Program-made: the position numbers and the translations under genes
Notes under the pieces: generated by a model
The model's input: the letters and a program-made list of their open reading frames with translations, nothing else
Databases searched by the model: none
What the model was told of the DNA's origin: nothing
Shown here: positions 1-8,006 of the stretch, piece after piece
How positions within the stretch are numbered: position 1 is the stretch's first letter
How the letters are laid out: the number at the start of each line of letters is the position of its first letter
NCBI RefSeq assembly: GCF_016863655.1
Contig: NZ_BOPH01000010.1
Span: 62,001-126,000, forward strand
Reading direction: 5' to 3'
Length of the DNA stretch: 64,000 bases
From: Virgisporangium ochraceum
GTDB lineage: Bacteria > Actinomycetota > Actinomycetes > Mycobacteriales > Micromonosporaceae

Positions 1-727
<727 letters not shown>

Positions 728-744
728 GCCGACCAGTATCCCCA

Positions 745-1335
745 TCACGGCGGGACGACGGTGACGCGCGGCCAGCGTTCGTGCGGCCGGTGCCGGTCGA
801 GCCGGGCGCGCGACGCCTCGACGCTGACCCGTCGCGGGTTGCGTCGCCACACACCGTCGAGGAGGTCGTCGAGGCCGAGCGGCGCGCAGATCTCGATCCC
901 GTCGTCGGCGTTCAGGCGGACCACCACCGCGGTCGCGGTCTCGGGCCACGTGCCCACCGCGTCCCGGATCGAGCGCAACGGTTCGACGGGCCCGCCGCCG
1001 AACTTCGCGGGGTACCAGGTGTGCACGGCCGCCTGGTTCTTCGCCTCCCACGGCACCTCGGGCAGGCGCTCGCCGAGCCGGGCCGTCACCCGGTCGTCGT
1101 TGGCCCGGGTGAGGTCGGACGGGTCGAAGAAGGGCACATCGACGTCGCGGACGAGGGTGGCATCGAACCCGGCGCCGAAGCGCCCGCCCCACACCAGGTC
1201 GCGCAGCACCCCGGCACCCACCCACGCGTCGGGGACGGATGCGTCTCGCACCGCGGCCAGCACCCGCATCAGCCAGCCGTTGGCGCGCACGAGCGCGGAG
1301 AGCGTGTCGCTACTCCGCGAGCCGGTGGATGACAA
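745..1335 (-). CDS. nucleotidyltransferase-family protein (COG3575-like)
   Basis: About 196 residues. The N-terminal pattern NGWLMRVLAAVRD...DAWVGAGVLRDLVW and the later VRDVDVPFFDPSDL and PWEAKNQAAVHTWY match the nucleotidyltransferase-like family seen in many bacteria, whose substrate is unknown; the DVDVPFFD acidic cluster would bind metal. I chose the TTG at 1335 because GGAGGG sits six bases upstream; it overlaps the end of the upstream regulator gene by 26 bases, suggesting translational coupling. A GTG at 1290 is the alternative start. Downstream lies the ABC-F gene in the same direction. Confidence 0.65.
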   Translation of the reverse strand: MSSTGSRSSDTLSALVRANGWLMRVLAAVRDASVPDAWVGAGVLRDLVWGGRFGAGFDATLVRDVDVPFFDPSDLTRANDDRVTARLGERLPEVPWEAKNQAAVHTWYPAKFGGGPVEPLRSIRDAVGTWPETATAVVVRLNADDGIEICAPLGLDDLLDGVWRRNPRRVSVEASRARLDRHRPHERWPRVTVVPP

Positions 1336-1831
1336 AGATCCCTCCGTGCAAGGGCTGGTCGAGGCGCTCGTCGTCGGTGCGGATGTACTCGTCGATGATC
1401 GCGCCGATGCGACGGTCGAGGTCGGCGATGTCGTCGTCGGACAGGTGCAGCGCGAACCGGGCGTGCGTGCGCATCGACTCGGGACCGGCCTCGCGCAGCT
1501 CCTCGTGGAACGCCTCGATCGGCGCCAGCGGCTCCTCGGGACGCGGGTTCGACAGCCACCACGACAACCCGGTGGACCGGTACGGCTTCTCGAGCGCGCC
1601 GCTCTCGCCGGTGCGCACCTCACCCTGCTCCAGCAGGCCGGCGTCGGTGAGGTGACGCACGTGGTACAGCACGGTTCCGGGGTCGCGGCCGAGCCGCTCG
1701 GCGAGCTGCTTGTTGGTCAGCTCGCGATGCAGGCACAGCCGGAGGATGCGCAGCCGCAGCGGGTGCGACATCGCCTTCGCCTCGCGCACCGTCGCCTCGC
1801 GCCGCGCCTCGGGTGGTTTCCGCTCGTGCAC
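1310..1831 (-). CDS. ArsR-like winged helix-turn-helix regulator
   Basis: 173 residues. Residues ~18-80 carry a winged HTH (AMSHPLRLRILRLC, then LTNKQLAERLGRDPGTVLYHVRHL and a wing) as in ArsR/HTH_20 regulators. The C-terminal half (residues 90-173) is acidic, with no metal-binding cysteines, so it is not a classic metal sensor. The gene is divergent from an MFS exporter whose start is only 25-43 bases away, so it probably represses the exporter and itself through the shared intergenic region. Start uncertain: an internal ATG (MSHPLR) is possible, but the upstream ATG gives the usual length. Confidence 0.75.
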   Translation of the reverse strand: MHERKPPEARREATVREAKAMSHPLRLRILRLCLHRELTNKQLAERLGRDPGTVLYHVRHLTDAGLLEQGEVRTGESGALEKPYRSTGLSWWLSNPRPEEPLAPIEAFHEELREAGPESMRTHARFALHLSDDDIADLDRRIGAIIDEYIRTDDERLDQPLHGGIFVIHRLAE

Positions 1832-1854
1832 CGGTCAACATTACATTAGTCCAC

Positions 1855-1874
1855 CGATGGAGTTTTCTCCATCG
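1855..1874. promoter_or_regulatory. perfect 8-bp inverted repeat at the MFS gene start
   Basis: CGATGGAG-TTTT-CTCCATCG lies between the two candidate ATG codons (1857 and 1875) of the MFS gene and about 25 bases from the divergent regulator's start. It could be the regulator's operator or an RNA hairpin over the translation start. The symmetry is seen directly; the role is inferred. Confidence 0.45.
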
Positions 1875-3110
1875 ATGTGGGATTGTCCATTTGTGGCGAA
1901 CTTCTGGCGGCTGGCGGCCTCGTCGGGCCTGTCGAACCTCGGCGACGGGACGTTCAAGGTCGCGCTGCCCCTGGCCGCCGTCGGCTTCACGCGGTCACCG
2001 ACGCTGGTCGCCGGCGTGACCTTCGCGGTCACCCTGCCCTGGCTGCTGTTCGCCCTACCGGCCGGCGCGCTCGCCGACCGCGTCGACCGCCGCCGGGCGA
2101 TGATCGGAGCGGACGTGGCCCGCGGCGCCCTGCTGGCCGCCCTCACCGTGTGCGTGGTCGCCGACCTCGGGACCATCTGGCTGCTGTACGGCGCGGCCCT
2201 CGCCATCGGCGTCGCCGAGACGGTGTACGACACCTCGGCGCAGTCGATCCTGCCCCGGGTCGTGCCGCGCGACGACCTCGCCCGCGCCAACGGGCGCCTC
2301 TACGCGATCGAACTGACCGCCAACGAGTTCGTCGGTCCGGCGTTGGCCGGGTTCGTCGTCGCGCTCGGCGCGGGAGTGGCGTTCGGGACGCCCGCGGCGC
2401 TGTGGGCCTTGGCGGCGGTGGCCCTGGTGTCGATGCGGGGCTCCTACCGGGCCGAGCGGACCGGGCGCACCACGCTGCGCGCCGACATCGCGGAGGGGCT
2501 GCGTTTCCTCTGGCGGCACCGGTTGCTGCGGACGCTCGCGGTGATGGTCGGCATCTCCAACCTCGCCAACAACGCGGTGATGGCGATCCTCGTCCTGTAC
2601 GCGGTGGGTCCGATGGGCCTGTCGGCGCCCGGATTCGGCCTCCTCATGACCACGTTCGCGGCCGGCAGCCTGCTCGGATCCTTCGTGGCCGAACGGATCC
2701 AGCGCACGCTCGGCCGGGCCCGCGCGCTCGCCCTGACCATCGTGACCCGCGCCCTGCCGTTCGCCGTGCTCGCCGTCTCCGCGAACCCGTACCTCGCCGG
2801 TGCCACGTTCTTCGTCGGTGGCGCCACCAACGTCGTGTGGAACATCGTCACGGTGTCGTTGCGGCAACGGGTCACGCCCGACCACCTGCTCGGCCGGGTG
2901 AACAGCGGCTACCGCCTCGTCGCGTGGGGCAGCATGCCGCTCGGCGCCGCCGCCGGCGGACTGCTGGCCCACGCGTTCGGGCTGCGGCCGGTCTTCGCCG
3001 TCATGGCCGTCGTGACGTTGGCGCTTCTGGCCGGCATGCTGATCGTCACGGACAGCCGCATGGACGCGGCCGAGCGCGACGGTGTCGCGCCCGGCCCTGA
3101 CGCCCGTTAG
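1857..3110 (+). CDS. MFS transporter (enterobactin/macrolide-exporter-like)
   Basis: 417 residues with about twelve hydrophobic segments. The MFS loop motif is visible as GALADRVDRRRAM near residue 70, and the region ARANGRLYAIELTANEFVGPALAGF is characteristic of the EntS/MFS_3 exporter subgroup. It is predicted to export a small molecule, perhaps a drug, across the cytoplasmic membrane by proton antiport. It is divergent from an ArsR-like regulator, a common arrangement for inducible efflux. The start may be the ATG at 1875 rather than 1857; both are in frame and an inverted repeat lies between them. Substrate unknown. Confidence 0.8.
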   Translation: MEFSPSMWDCPFVANFWRLAASSGLSNLGDGTFKVALPLAAVGFTRSPTLVAGVTFAVTLPWLLFALPAGALADRVDRRRAMIGADVARGALLAALTVCVVADLGTIWLLYGAALAIGVAETVYDTSAQSILPRVVPRDDLARANGRLYAIELTANEFVGPALAGFVVALGAGVAFGTPAALWALAAVALVSMRGSYRAERTGRTTLRADIAEGLRFLWRHRLLRTLAVMVGISNLANNAVMAILVLYAVGPMGLSAPGFGLLMTTFAAGSLLGSFVAERIQRTLGRARALALTIVTRALPFAVLAVSANPYLAGATFFVGGATNVVWNIVTVSLRQRVTPDHLLGRVNSGYRLVAWGSMPLGAAAGGLLAHAFGLRPVFAVMAVVTLALLAGMLIVTDSRMDAAERDGVAPGPDAR

Positions 3111-3287
3111 TCAGCGCGATGTACTCGCCCGACCTGGTGCGTCCGGCGGCACCTGGACCGACGGCACACTCCTCGGCCCGATCCTCGCGTCGTACCGCCA
3201 ACTCGCCCGATCCACCACCGGGTCCGACACCCGTGCCGCGCCGTAACGGGAGGTCGAGTGTGCTGGCGTGACGGGCCGGCGGACGGC

Positions 3288-3323
3288 TCTGGCCCCGGTG
3301 CGAAAGCTCGCACCGGGGCCAGA
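3288..3323 (-). terminator. strong hairpin terminator after the sigma/partner operon
   Basis: A perfect 16-bp stem (TCTGGCCCCGGTGCGA and its complement) with a 4-base loop sits 38 bases past the stop of the minus-strand gene ending at 3361. There is no clear U-tract, usual for actinobacterial terminators. The region 3111-3287 holds no convincing gene. Confidence 0.75.
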
Positions 3324-3360
3324 CGGTCAACGCGGTCGGCGCCATCGGCGCCACACGCGG

Positions 3361-4491
3361 TCAGCGGGTCGGGGCCCCCAGCCAGCCCAGGTCCGGGAGC
3401 TGGCCTACCTCGACTGCGGCGGCCGTCGCCAGCAGGTCCTCGCGCGACACGTCCGGGAACAGGGTGAACACCGTCAGCTTCAGGCCGGATGCCAGGTCGA
3501 TCACGACCCATGCGTGCTGGCCCATGCCGGCCGCGGGACCTTCGATGGCGCGGGTGACCAGGCGGGCCGGCCGGCCGGCTACGACGATGGACTCGCCGCC
3601 CTCGGGGGCGTCGGTGGACGGGCCGAGCCGGGCGTAGATGCCGCGGTCGGCGCTGCGGGTCGACTCCTTCTTCTCCGTCGTCGCGGAGTCGGCGCCGGGC
3701 GACTTGCCGTAGCCGGTCAGCTCCAGCTGCCAGCGGCTGGCCGAGTCACCGACCAGTTGCGACGCCGCCGGGGACAACCCCGCCGGCAGCCAGCCGAACC
3801 TCATCGGGACCGGCACCTGGCCCTGGTCGGGCTGCACCGAGCGGGCGATCTTCAGCAGGTCGGCCTCGGAGACCACCTCGATGTTGTGGATGAAGATCAC
3901 CGTCTGCGGGTCGATCACCCAGTGCACCGACGACTTCCGGTTCGCGGCTCCGCCACTGATGCGACCCGGCCGGCCGTTGATGTCGACCGGCTGACCGCCG
4001 TCGTCGAACTGGTCGACGCCGTTCTGGGTCTTGACCACGGCGAACTCCAACCGGGAGCCGCCCATGTCGAAGCCGCTGTCGGTGTTGGCCCGCTTCCAGA
4101 CCCGCACCGGTCCGTCATAGCCGAACCCGGACGCGAGAGGCACGGTGCGCGACCGCTCGGTGAGGCCGGCCGGCAACCACGTCGGCTTGTACCGCAGGTC
4201 GACAGCGGTGGGCGCGACCGGCGCGGCCGGTCCCGACGACGCGGGCGACGACGCAGGCGCACCGGGCCCCGCCCCCTGCGGTACCGGAGCGTCATCGAGC
4301 GCGAGCACCGGCACGGCGAACGCGGTCAGCGCGGCCGCCGCGACCAGCCCCCCGGCCAGCGTGCCGTACCGGCGGCGGCTACGGCGGACGGCGCGGCGCG
4401 GGAGGTCCGCGCGTACCCGGTCGGGATCGGGGGCCCGTTCGGCCTGGCGCTGCAGTGCCTGGCGCAGCAGGTCCTCGGTGCTGGTGGTCAT
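3361..4491 (-). CDS. membrane-anchored partner of SigE-family sigma factor (unknown function)
   Basis: 376 residues: a ~35-residue basic cytoplasmic N-terminus ending in RRSRRR, one transmembrane segment (residues ~43-65, AGGLVAAAALTAFAVPVLAL), a Pro/Ala/Ser-rich linker, then a ~270-residue extracytoplasmic domain of no recognised family. Its start overlaps the sigma gene stop by four bases (ATGA), so the two are co-translated. In actinobacteria SigE-family ECF genes are often followed by such single-pass proteins; an anti-sigma or signal-sensing role is inferred from context only, since no zinc-binding anti-sigma motif is seen. Confidence 0.6.
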   Translation of the reverse strand: MTTSTEDLLRQALQRQAERAPDPDRVRADLPRRAVRRSRRRYGTLAGGLVAAAALTAFAVPVLALDDAPVPQGAGPGAPASSPASSGPAAPVAPTAVDLRYKPTWLPAGLTERSRTVPLASGFGYDGPVRVWKRANTDSGFDMGGSRLEFAVVKTQNGVDQFDDGGQPVDINGRPGRISGGAANRKSSVHWVIDPQTVIFIHNIEVVSEADLLKIARSVQPDQGQVPVPMRFGWLPAGLSPAASQLVGDSASRWQLELTGYGKSPGADSATTEKKESTRSADRGIYARLGPSTDAPEGGESIVVAGRPARLVTRAIEGPAAGMGQHAWVVIDLASGLKLTVFTLFPDVSREDLLATAAAVEVGQLPDLGWLGAPTR

Positions 4492-4997
4492 CGGTGCTCT
4501 CCCAAGGTCATGACGAACGGGGCGGGTAACGACTTGCGCAGCGCCGCCAGGGCTCGCGAAATGAGACTGCGTACCGTGACCGTCCGGCAGCCGAGCAGGT
4601 CGGCGATCTCCTCGTCGGGCAGGTCCTCGTAGAACCGCAGCGCAACCGCGGCCCGCTGCTTCGGCGGCAGGGCGGCCACCAGCCGCAGCACCGCGTCACG
4701 CTCGTCGACCGCGGTCGACGGGTCGGCGGCCGGCGCGGAGTACAGGTCCAGCTGCTCCCAGGCCAGCGGAACCACACGCGCCGCCCGACGGCGCCGCCAG
4801 GACAGGAACTCGTTGAGAACCATCCTCTTCACGTACCGCTCGGGAGCATCCACCGCGCTGATCCGCTCCCAGCGGGCCTGCGCCCGCACCAGGACGTCCT
4901 GCGTGATGTCCTCCGCGAGGTGGGCGTCACAGGTCACCACGGTGGCGTAGCGCAGCAGCGCGCCGAGCCGAAAGGCAACGAACTCGTCGAACGTCAC
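4488..4997 (-). CDS. SigE-family ECF RNA polymerase sigma factor
   Basis: 169 residues. Region 2 is seen as FRLGALLRYATVVTCDAHLAEDITQDVLVRAQARW with the following YVKRMVLNEFLSWRRRR, and region 4 as LPPKQRAAVALRFYEDLPDEEIADLLGC...TVRSLISRALAALR. This is the short, two-domain SigE/Streptomyces-type ECF pattern. It directs RNA polymerase to a stress or envelope regulon. GTG start with AAGGTGG about nine bases upstream; four-base overlap with the membrane partner gene. Upstream lies the convergent-free 100-base gap to the response regulator gene. Confidence 0.9.
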   Translation of the reverse strand: MTFDEFVAFRLGALLRYATVVTCDAHLAEDITQDVLVRAQARWERISAVDAPERYVKRMVLNEFLSWRRRRAARVVPLAWEQLDLYSAPAADPSTAVDERDAVLRLVAALPPKQRAAVALRFYEDLPDEEIADLLGCRTVTVRSLISRALAALRKSLPAPFVMTLGEHR

Positions 4998-5096
4998 GGA
5001 TGTGCCACCTTCGAAAGCTGCCGGATCGGTCCCCCTCGAAACGCACCGACACCGCCGGATTGTGGCAGTGCCCGGGAACTTTCGTGAACGGACGGC

Positions 5097-5759
5097 TCAG
5101 ACCAGGCCGTGCCGGTGGGCGAACACCACGATCTGCACCCGGTCGCGCAGCGCCAGCTTGCGCAGGATCGCACCCACGTGCGTCTTCACCGTCGACTCGC
5201 TGAGGAACACCGCCGCCGCGATCTCGGCGTTGGACAGCCCGCGGGCCACCGCCGTGAACACCTCGCGCTCCTTGTCGGTGAGCCCGACGAACGCCGCCGG
5301 CGGCGGGGTCTCCGCCTGGAACTGCCGGTCGAGCAGCGTCGCCAGGTCCTGCGGGGCGAGCACGGCGTTGCCGGCGTGCACGGTGCGGATCGCGTCACGC
5401 AGCATCAGCGGCGTGGTGTCCTTCAGCAGGAAGCCGCTCGCGCCGTGACGGATCGCGGTGGCGGCACGGTCGTCGAGGTTGAACGTGGTCAGCACGATCA
5501 CGCGGACGGGTCTCGTACGCCGGGCGACCCGCTCCGGCGCGAAGATCTGCCGGGACGCCTCCACGCCGTCCATCTGCGGCATCCGCATGTCCATCAGCAC
5601 GACGTCGGGTCGCAGCTCCTCGACCAGACGGACCGCCTCGACCCCGTCGCCGGCGGCGCCGATCACGCGCATGCCCTCCTGCGCGTCGATGATGACCCGC
5701 ACGCCTTCGCGGAACAGCTCCTGGTCGTCGACGAGCAGCACGGTGATCTCGTCGCTCAT
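5097..5759 (-). CDS. NarL/LuxR-type response regulator
   Basis: 220 residues. The receiver domain has the acidic pair D11-D12, phospho-acceptor D57 in VLMDMRMPQMDG, the conserved T in VLTTF and K in FLLKDT. The C-terminal LuxR HTH reads LTDKEREVFTAVARGLSNAEIAAAVFLSESTVKTHV. Its start overlaps the kinase stop by four bases (ATGA), so the two form a cognate pair. They are the last genes of an operon with a D-Ala-D-Ala ligase homologue, an ABC transporter and alanine racemase, so they likely report on cell-wall stress. Confidence 0.9.
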   Translation of the reverse strand: MSDEITVLLVDDQELFREGVRVIIDAQEGMRVIGAAGDGVEAVRLVEELRPDVVLMDMRMPQMDGVEASRQIFAPERVARRTRPVRVIVLTTFNLDDRAATAIRHGASGFLLKDTTPLMLRDAIRTVHAGNAVLAPQDLATLLDRQFQAETPPPAAFVGLTDKEREVFTAVARGLSNAEIAAAVFLSESTVKTHVGAILRKLALRDRVQIVVFAHRHGLV

Positions 5760-6967
5760 CGGGTGCCGTCCCGCGCCGGAACGATCGCGGTCACGGTGAA
5801 CGTGGTCTCGGCGGCCTGCACGTCCAGGTGGCCACCGATCTCGTCGAGCCGGCGCCGCATCCCGTCCAGGCCGCGTCCATGGCCGAGGGGGCCGTCGCAA
5901 CCAGAGCCCTCGGTCCCGTTCGTCACCTCGATCATCAGAGCGTCGGCCGGTGTCGTCGTCCAGTGCCGTTCGGTGACGATCGGCCGGTCGCGCCGCCCGT
6001 GCTTGATGGCGTTCGTCAGCATCTCCTGGAAGACCCGGTAGGCCACCGCCGCGTTCTCGCCCGTGAGCCGACGCGGCGTACCCACCTCGGTCGCGACGAT
6101 CTCGTGTCCGCTGTCGCGCACGCCCGCGATCAGACCGTCGAACCCCGGCACCGTGGCCGGGTCCTGGGTCGACGAGAGCACCTGACGCACGTCCTGCAGC
6201 GACGAACGCGCCGAGGTGGCGATCGTTCGCAGCGTCCTCTTCAGCCGCTCGGTGTCGTCGAGGTACTGCCCCGACTCGGCCTGCGCCAGGATCACCGCCA
6301 ACGAGTGACCGACGACGTCGTGGACGTCGCGGGCCAGTCGGGTCTGCTGGTCGCGCAGCTCGACGATCTCGCGGATGTGGTCGGTCTCGCGCCGCGCCAC
6401 GGTCGCGGCCTCCTCCGCCGCCAGCATCGATGCCCGCGAGACCTTCGCACGGTCGAGCGACCGCATGACCAGCCCGGCCGGCCAGGGCGCGGCGACGAGC
6501 AGCATCGCGACCAGCGACAGGGCCAGCTCCAGCGTCGGTCGCTGCCTGATGACGTCGTCGACCCGCGACCCGCCCACCAGGAGGTGCAGGAAGATCGTCC
6601 GGCCCTGGTGCAGGACGAACGCCACCACCACGGCGAGCGGCACGGACAACGCGCTCATCACGACCGTCGCCGAGCGGCCCCACCGGGCGCTCCCGAAGAA
6701 CACGGCGGTCAACGTGAACTCGACGAGCATGATCGGCACGCCGAACCGCACGTGGAGCAGGCCCAGCACCCACACCAGCGCCAGCCCCACGGCCGGTGCC
6801 CGGCGGGAGGCCGCCACCGCGAACGCGACGACCAGCGTCTGCGCGAAGCCGTCGACGCGGCCGTTCGTGATCGCGTACAACACGACGGCCTCGACGAAGC
6901 CGACCGCGATCACGATCAGCGCGACGACCGCCTCAGGCAGCGACGGGCGCCAGTCGATCTCGCTCAT
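5756..6967 (-). CDS. HisKA_3 (NarX/DesK-type) sensor histidine kinase
   Basis: About 403 residues from the ATG at 6967 (a GTG at 7012 would add 15). The N-terminal half holds four to six transmembrane segments with short loops, so it probably senses a membrane or envelope signal. The dimerisation/phosphoacceptor box is LARDVHDVVGHSLAV (His near residue 220), followed by an HATPase_c domain with FQEMLTNAIKHG and GHGRGLDGMRRRL. It transfers phosphate to the regulator encoded immediately downstream. The short gap to the ligase gene (about 77 bases) places it in the same minus-strand operon. Confidence 0.87.
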   Translation of the reverse strand: MSEIDWRPSLPEAVVALIVIAVGFVEAVVLYAITNGRVDGFAQTLVVAFAVAASRRAPAVGLALVWVLGLLHVRFGVPIMLVEFTLTAVFFGSARWGRSATVVMSALSVPLAVVVAFVLHQGRTIFLHLLVGGSRVDDVIRQRPTLELALSLVAMLLVAAPWPAGLVMRSLDRAKVSRASMLAAEEAATVARRETDHIREIVELRDQQTRLARDVHDVVGHSLAVILAQAESGQYLDDTERLKRTLRTIATSARSSLQDVRQVLSSTQDPATVPGFDGLIAGVRDSGHEIVATEVGTPRRLTGENAAVAYRVFQEMLTNAIKHGRRDRPIVTERHWTTTPADALMIEVTNGTEGSGCDGPLGHGRGLDGMRRRLDEIGGHLDVQAAETTFTVTAIVPARDGTR

Positions 6968-7044
6968 CCGGTCATCCAGGAAGGTGGGCACATGTCCCGC
7001 ACAGGGAACCACCCGTGGGGCCGGGCCGGCAAAGAATTGCGATA

Positions 7045-7989
7045 TCAGACCGGCAGCGCATCGCGCACCAGCAGGTCGAGGAGAGCGTCGAAGGACATTC
7101 CGGACGCCGCGAACATCCGGGGCACCTGCGACCGCGCGGTGAAGCCGGGCATGGTGTTCACCTCGATGAGCACCGGCCCCCGCTCGGTGAGGAAGAAGTC
7201 GACCCGGGCGACGCCGGCGCAGCCGAGCGCGTCGTACATGGTCACGGCCGCGCGTTCAAGGCGCTCGCGGTCCGTCCGGTCCACAGGCGCCGGGACGACG
7301 AAGTCGGGCTCGCCGGCGTACTTGGCGGCATGGTCGAAGATCCCACCGCCGGGCACGACGATCTCGAGCGCCGGCGCCACGACCCGCGACCCGTCCGGGC
7401 GGCCGAGCACCGCCAGGTCGATCTCCCGGCCGGTCACGACGTCCTCCACGAGCACCCGGTCGTCGTGGGCGAACGCGGCGTCGAGGGCCGGCTCGAGCGC
7501 GGCGGCGTCGCGCACGAGCGTCACCCCGTGGCTGGACCCCGCGGTGACCGGCTTGACCACGACCGGACCCCTGAAGTCGCACGCGTCGCCGCGCGTGAGC
7601 AGCCGCCCGGGGGCCGTGCCGACCCCGACCGCGTCCGCGACGAGCTTCGTGACCCACTTGTCCATCGCCAGCGCGCCCGCGCCCAGCGGCGACCCCACGC
7701 ACGGCACGCCGGCGAGGTCGCACAGGGCCGCGAGCGTGCCGTCCTCGCCGTGCGGACCGTGCAGCACCGGGAAGACCGCCGCGCACGACCGCAGCACCCG
7801 GACCGCTCGGGCGAGACCGGTCGGCTTGTCGTCCGGGTCGCGCCACTCCCCGGCGGGGTCGATGGTGAGCCGGACGGCCTCGTAGCCCGCCTTCTCCAGG
7901 CCGTCGGCCACCCCGGCGGCCGACGCGAGGGAGACGTCGTGTTCACAGTTGCGGCCGCCGCCGATGACGGCGATGCGGGTCGGTGTCAT
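7045..7989 (-). CDS. D-Ala-D-Ala ligase family enzyme (possible D-Ala-D-X ligase)
   Basis: 314 residues with the ATP-grasp ligase layout: AVIGGGRNCEHDVSLAS at the N-terminus, PVLHGPHGEDGT, the glycine-rich PVTAGSSHGV, and the metal-binding ARVDFFLTERGPVLIEVNTMPGFT. It joins two D-amino acids for the peptidoglycan stem. The loop near residue 220 reads IFDHAAKYAGE, retaining the KY of ordinary D-Ala-D-Ala ligases, whereas EIDLAVLG recalls the EIGCAVLG-type motif more widely shared in the family; acceptor specificity cannot be set from this. GGAG lies seven bases before the ATG. It sits 17 bases from an ABC permease and in one operon with alanine racemase and a two-component system, which suggests an inducible second ligase rather than the housekeeping copy. 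Confidence 0.85.
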   Translation of the reverse strand: MTPTRIAVIGGGRNCEHDVSLASAAGVADGLEKAGYEAVRLTIDPAGEWRDPDDKPTGLARAVRVLRSCAAVFPVLHGPHGEDGTLAALCDLAGVPCVGSPLGAGALAMDKWVTKLVADAVGVGTAPGRLLTRGDACDFRGPVVVKPVTAGSSHGVTLVRDAAALEPALDAAFAHDDRVLVEDVVTGREIDLAVLGRPDGSRVVAPALEIVVPGGGIFDHAAKYAGEPDFVVPAPVDRTDRERLERAAVTMYDALGCAGVARVDFFLTERGPVLIEVNTMPGFTARSQVPRMFAASGMSFDALLDLLVRDALPV

Positions 7990-8006
7990 GGGTCGCTCCA
8001 AACGGG

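Noticed and set aside
3111..3287. Possible protein remnant (TWTDGTLLGPILASYRQLAR)
   Set aside because: No start codon or ribosome-binding site and no recognised family; probably chance or too decayed to call.
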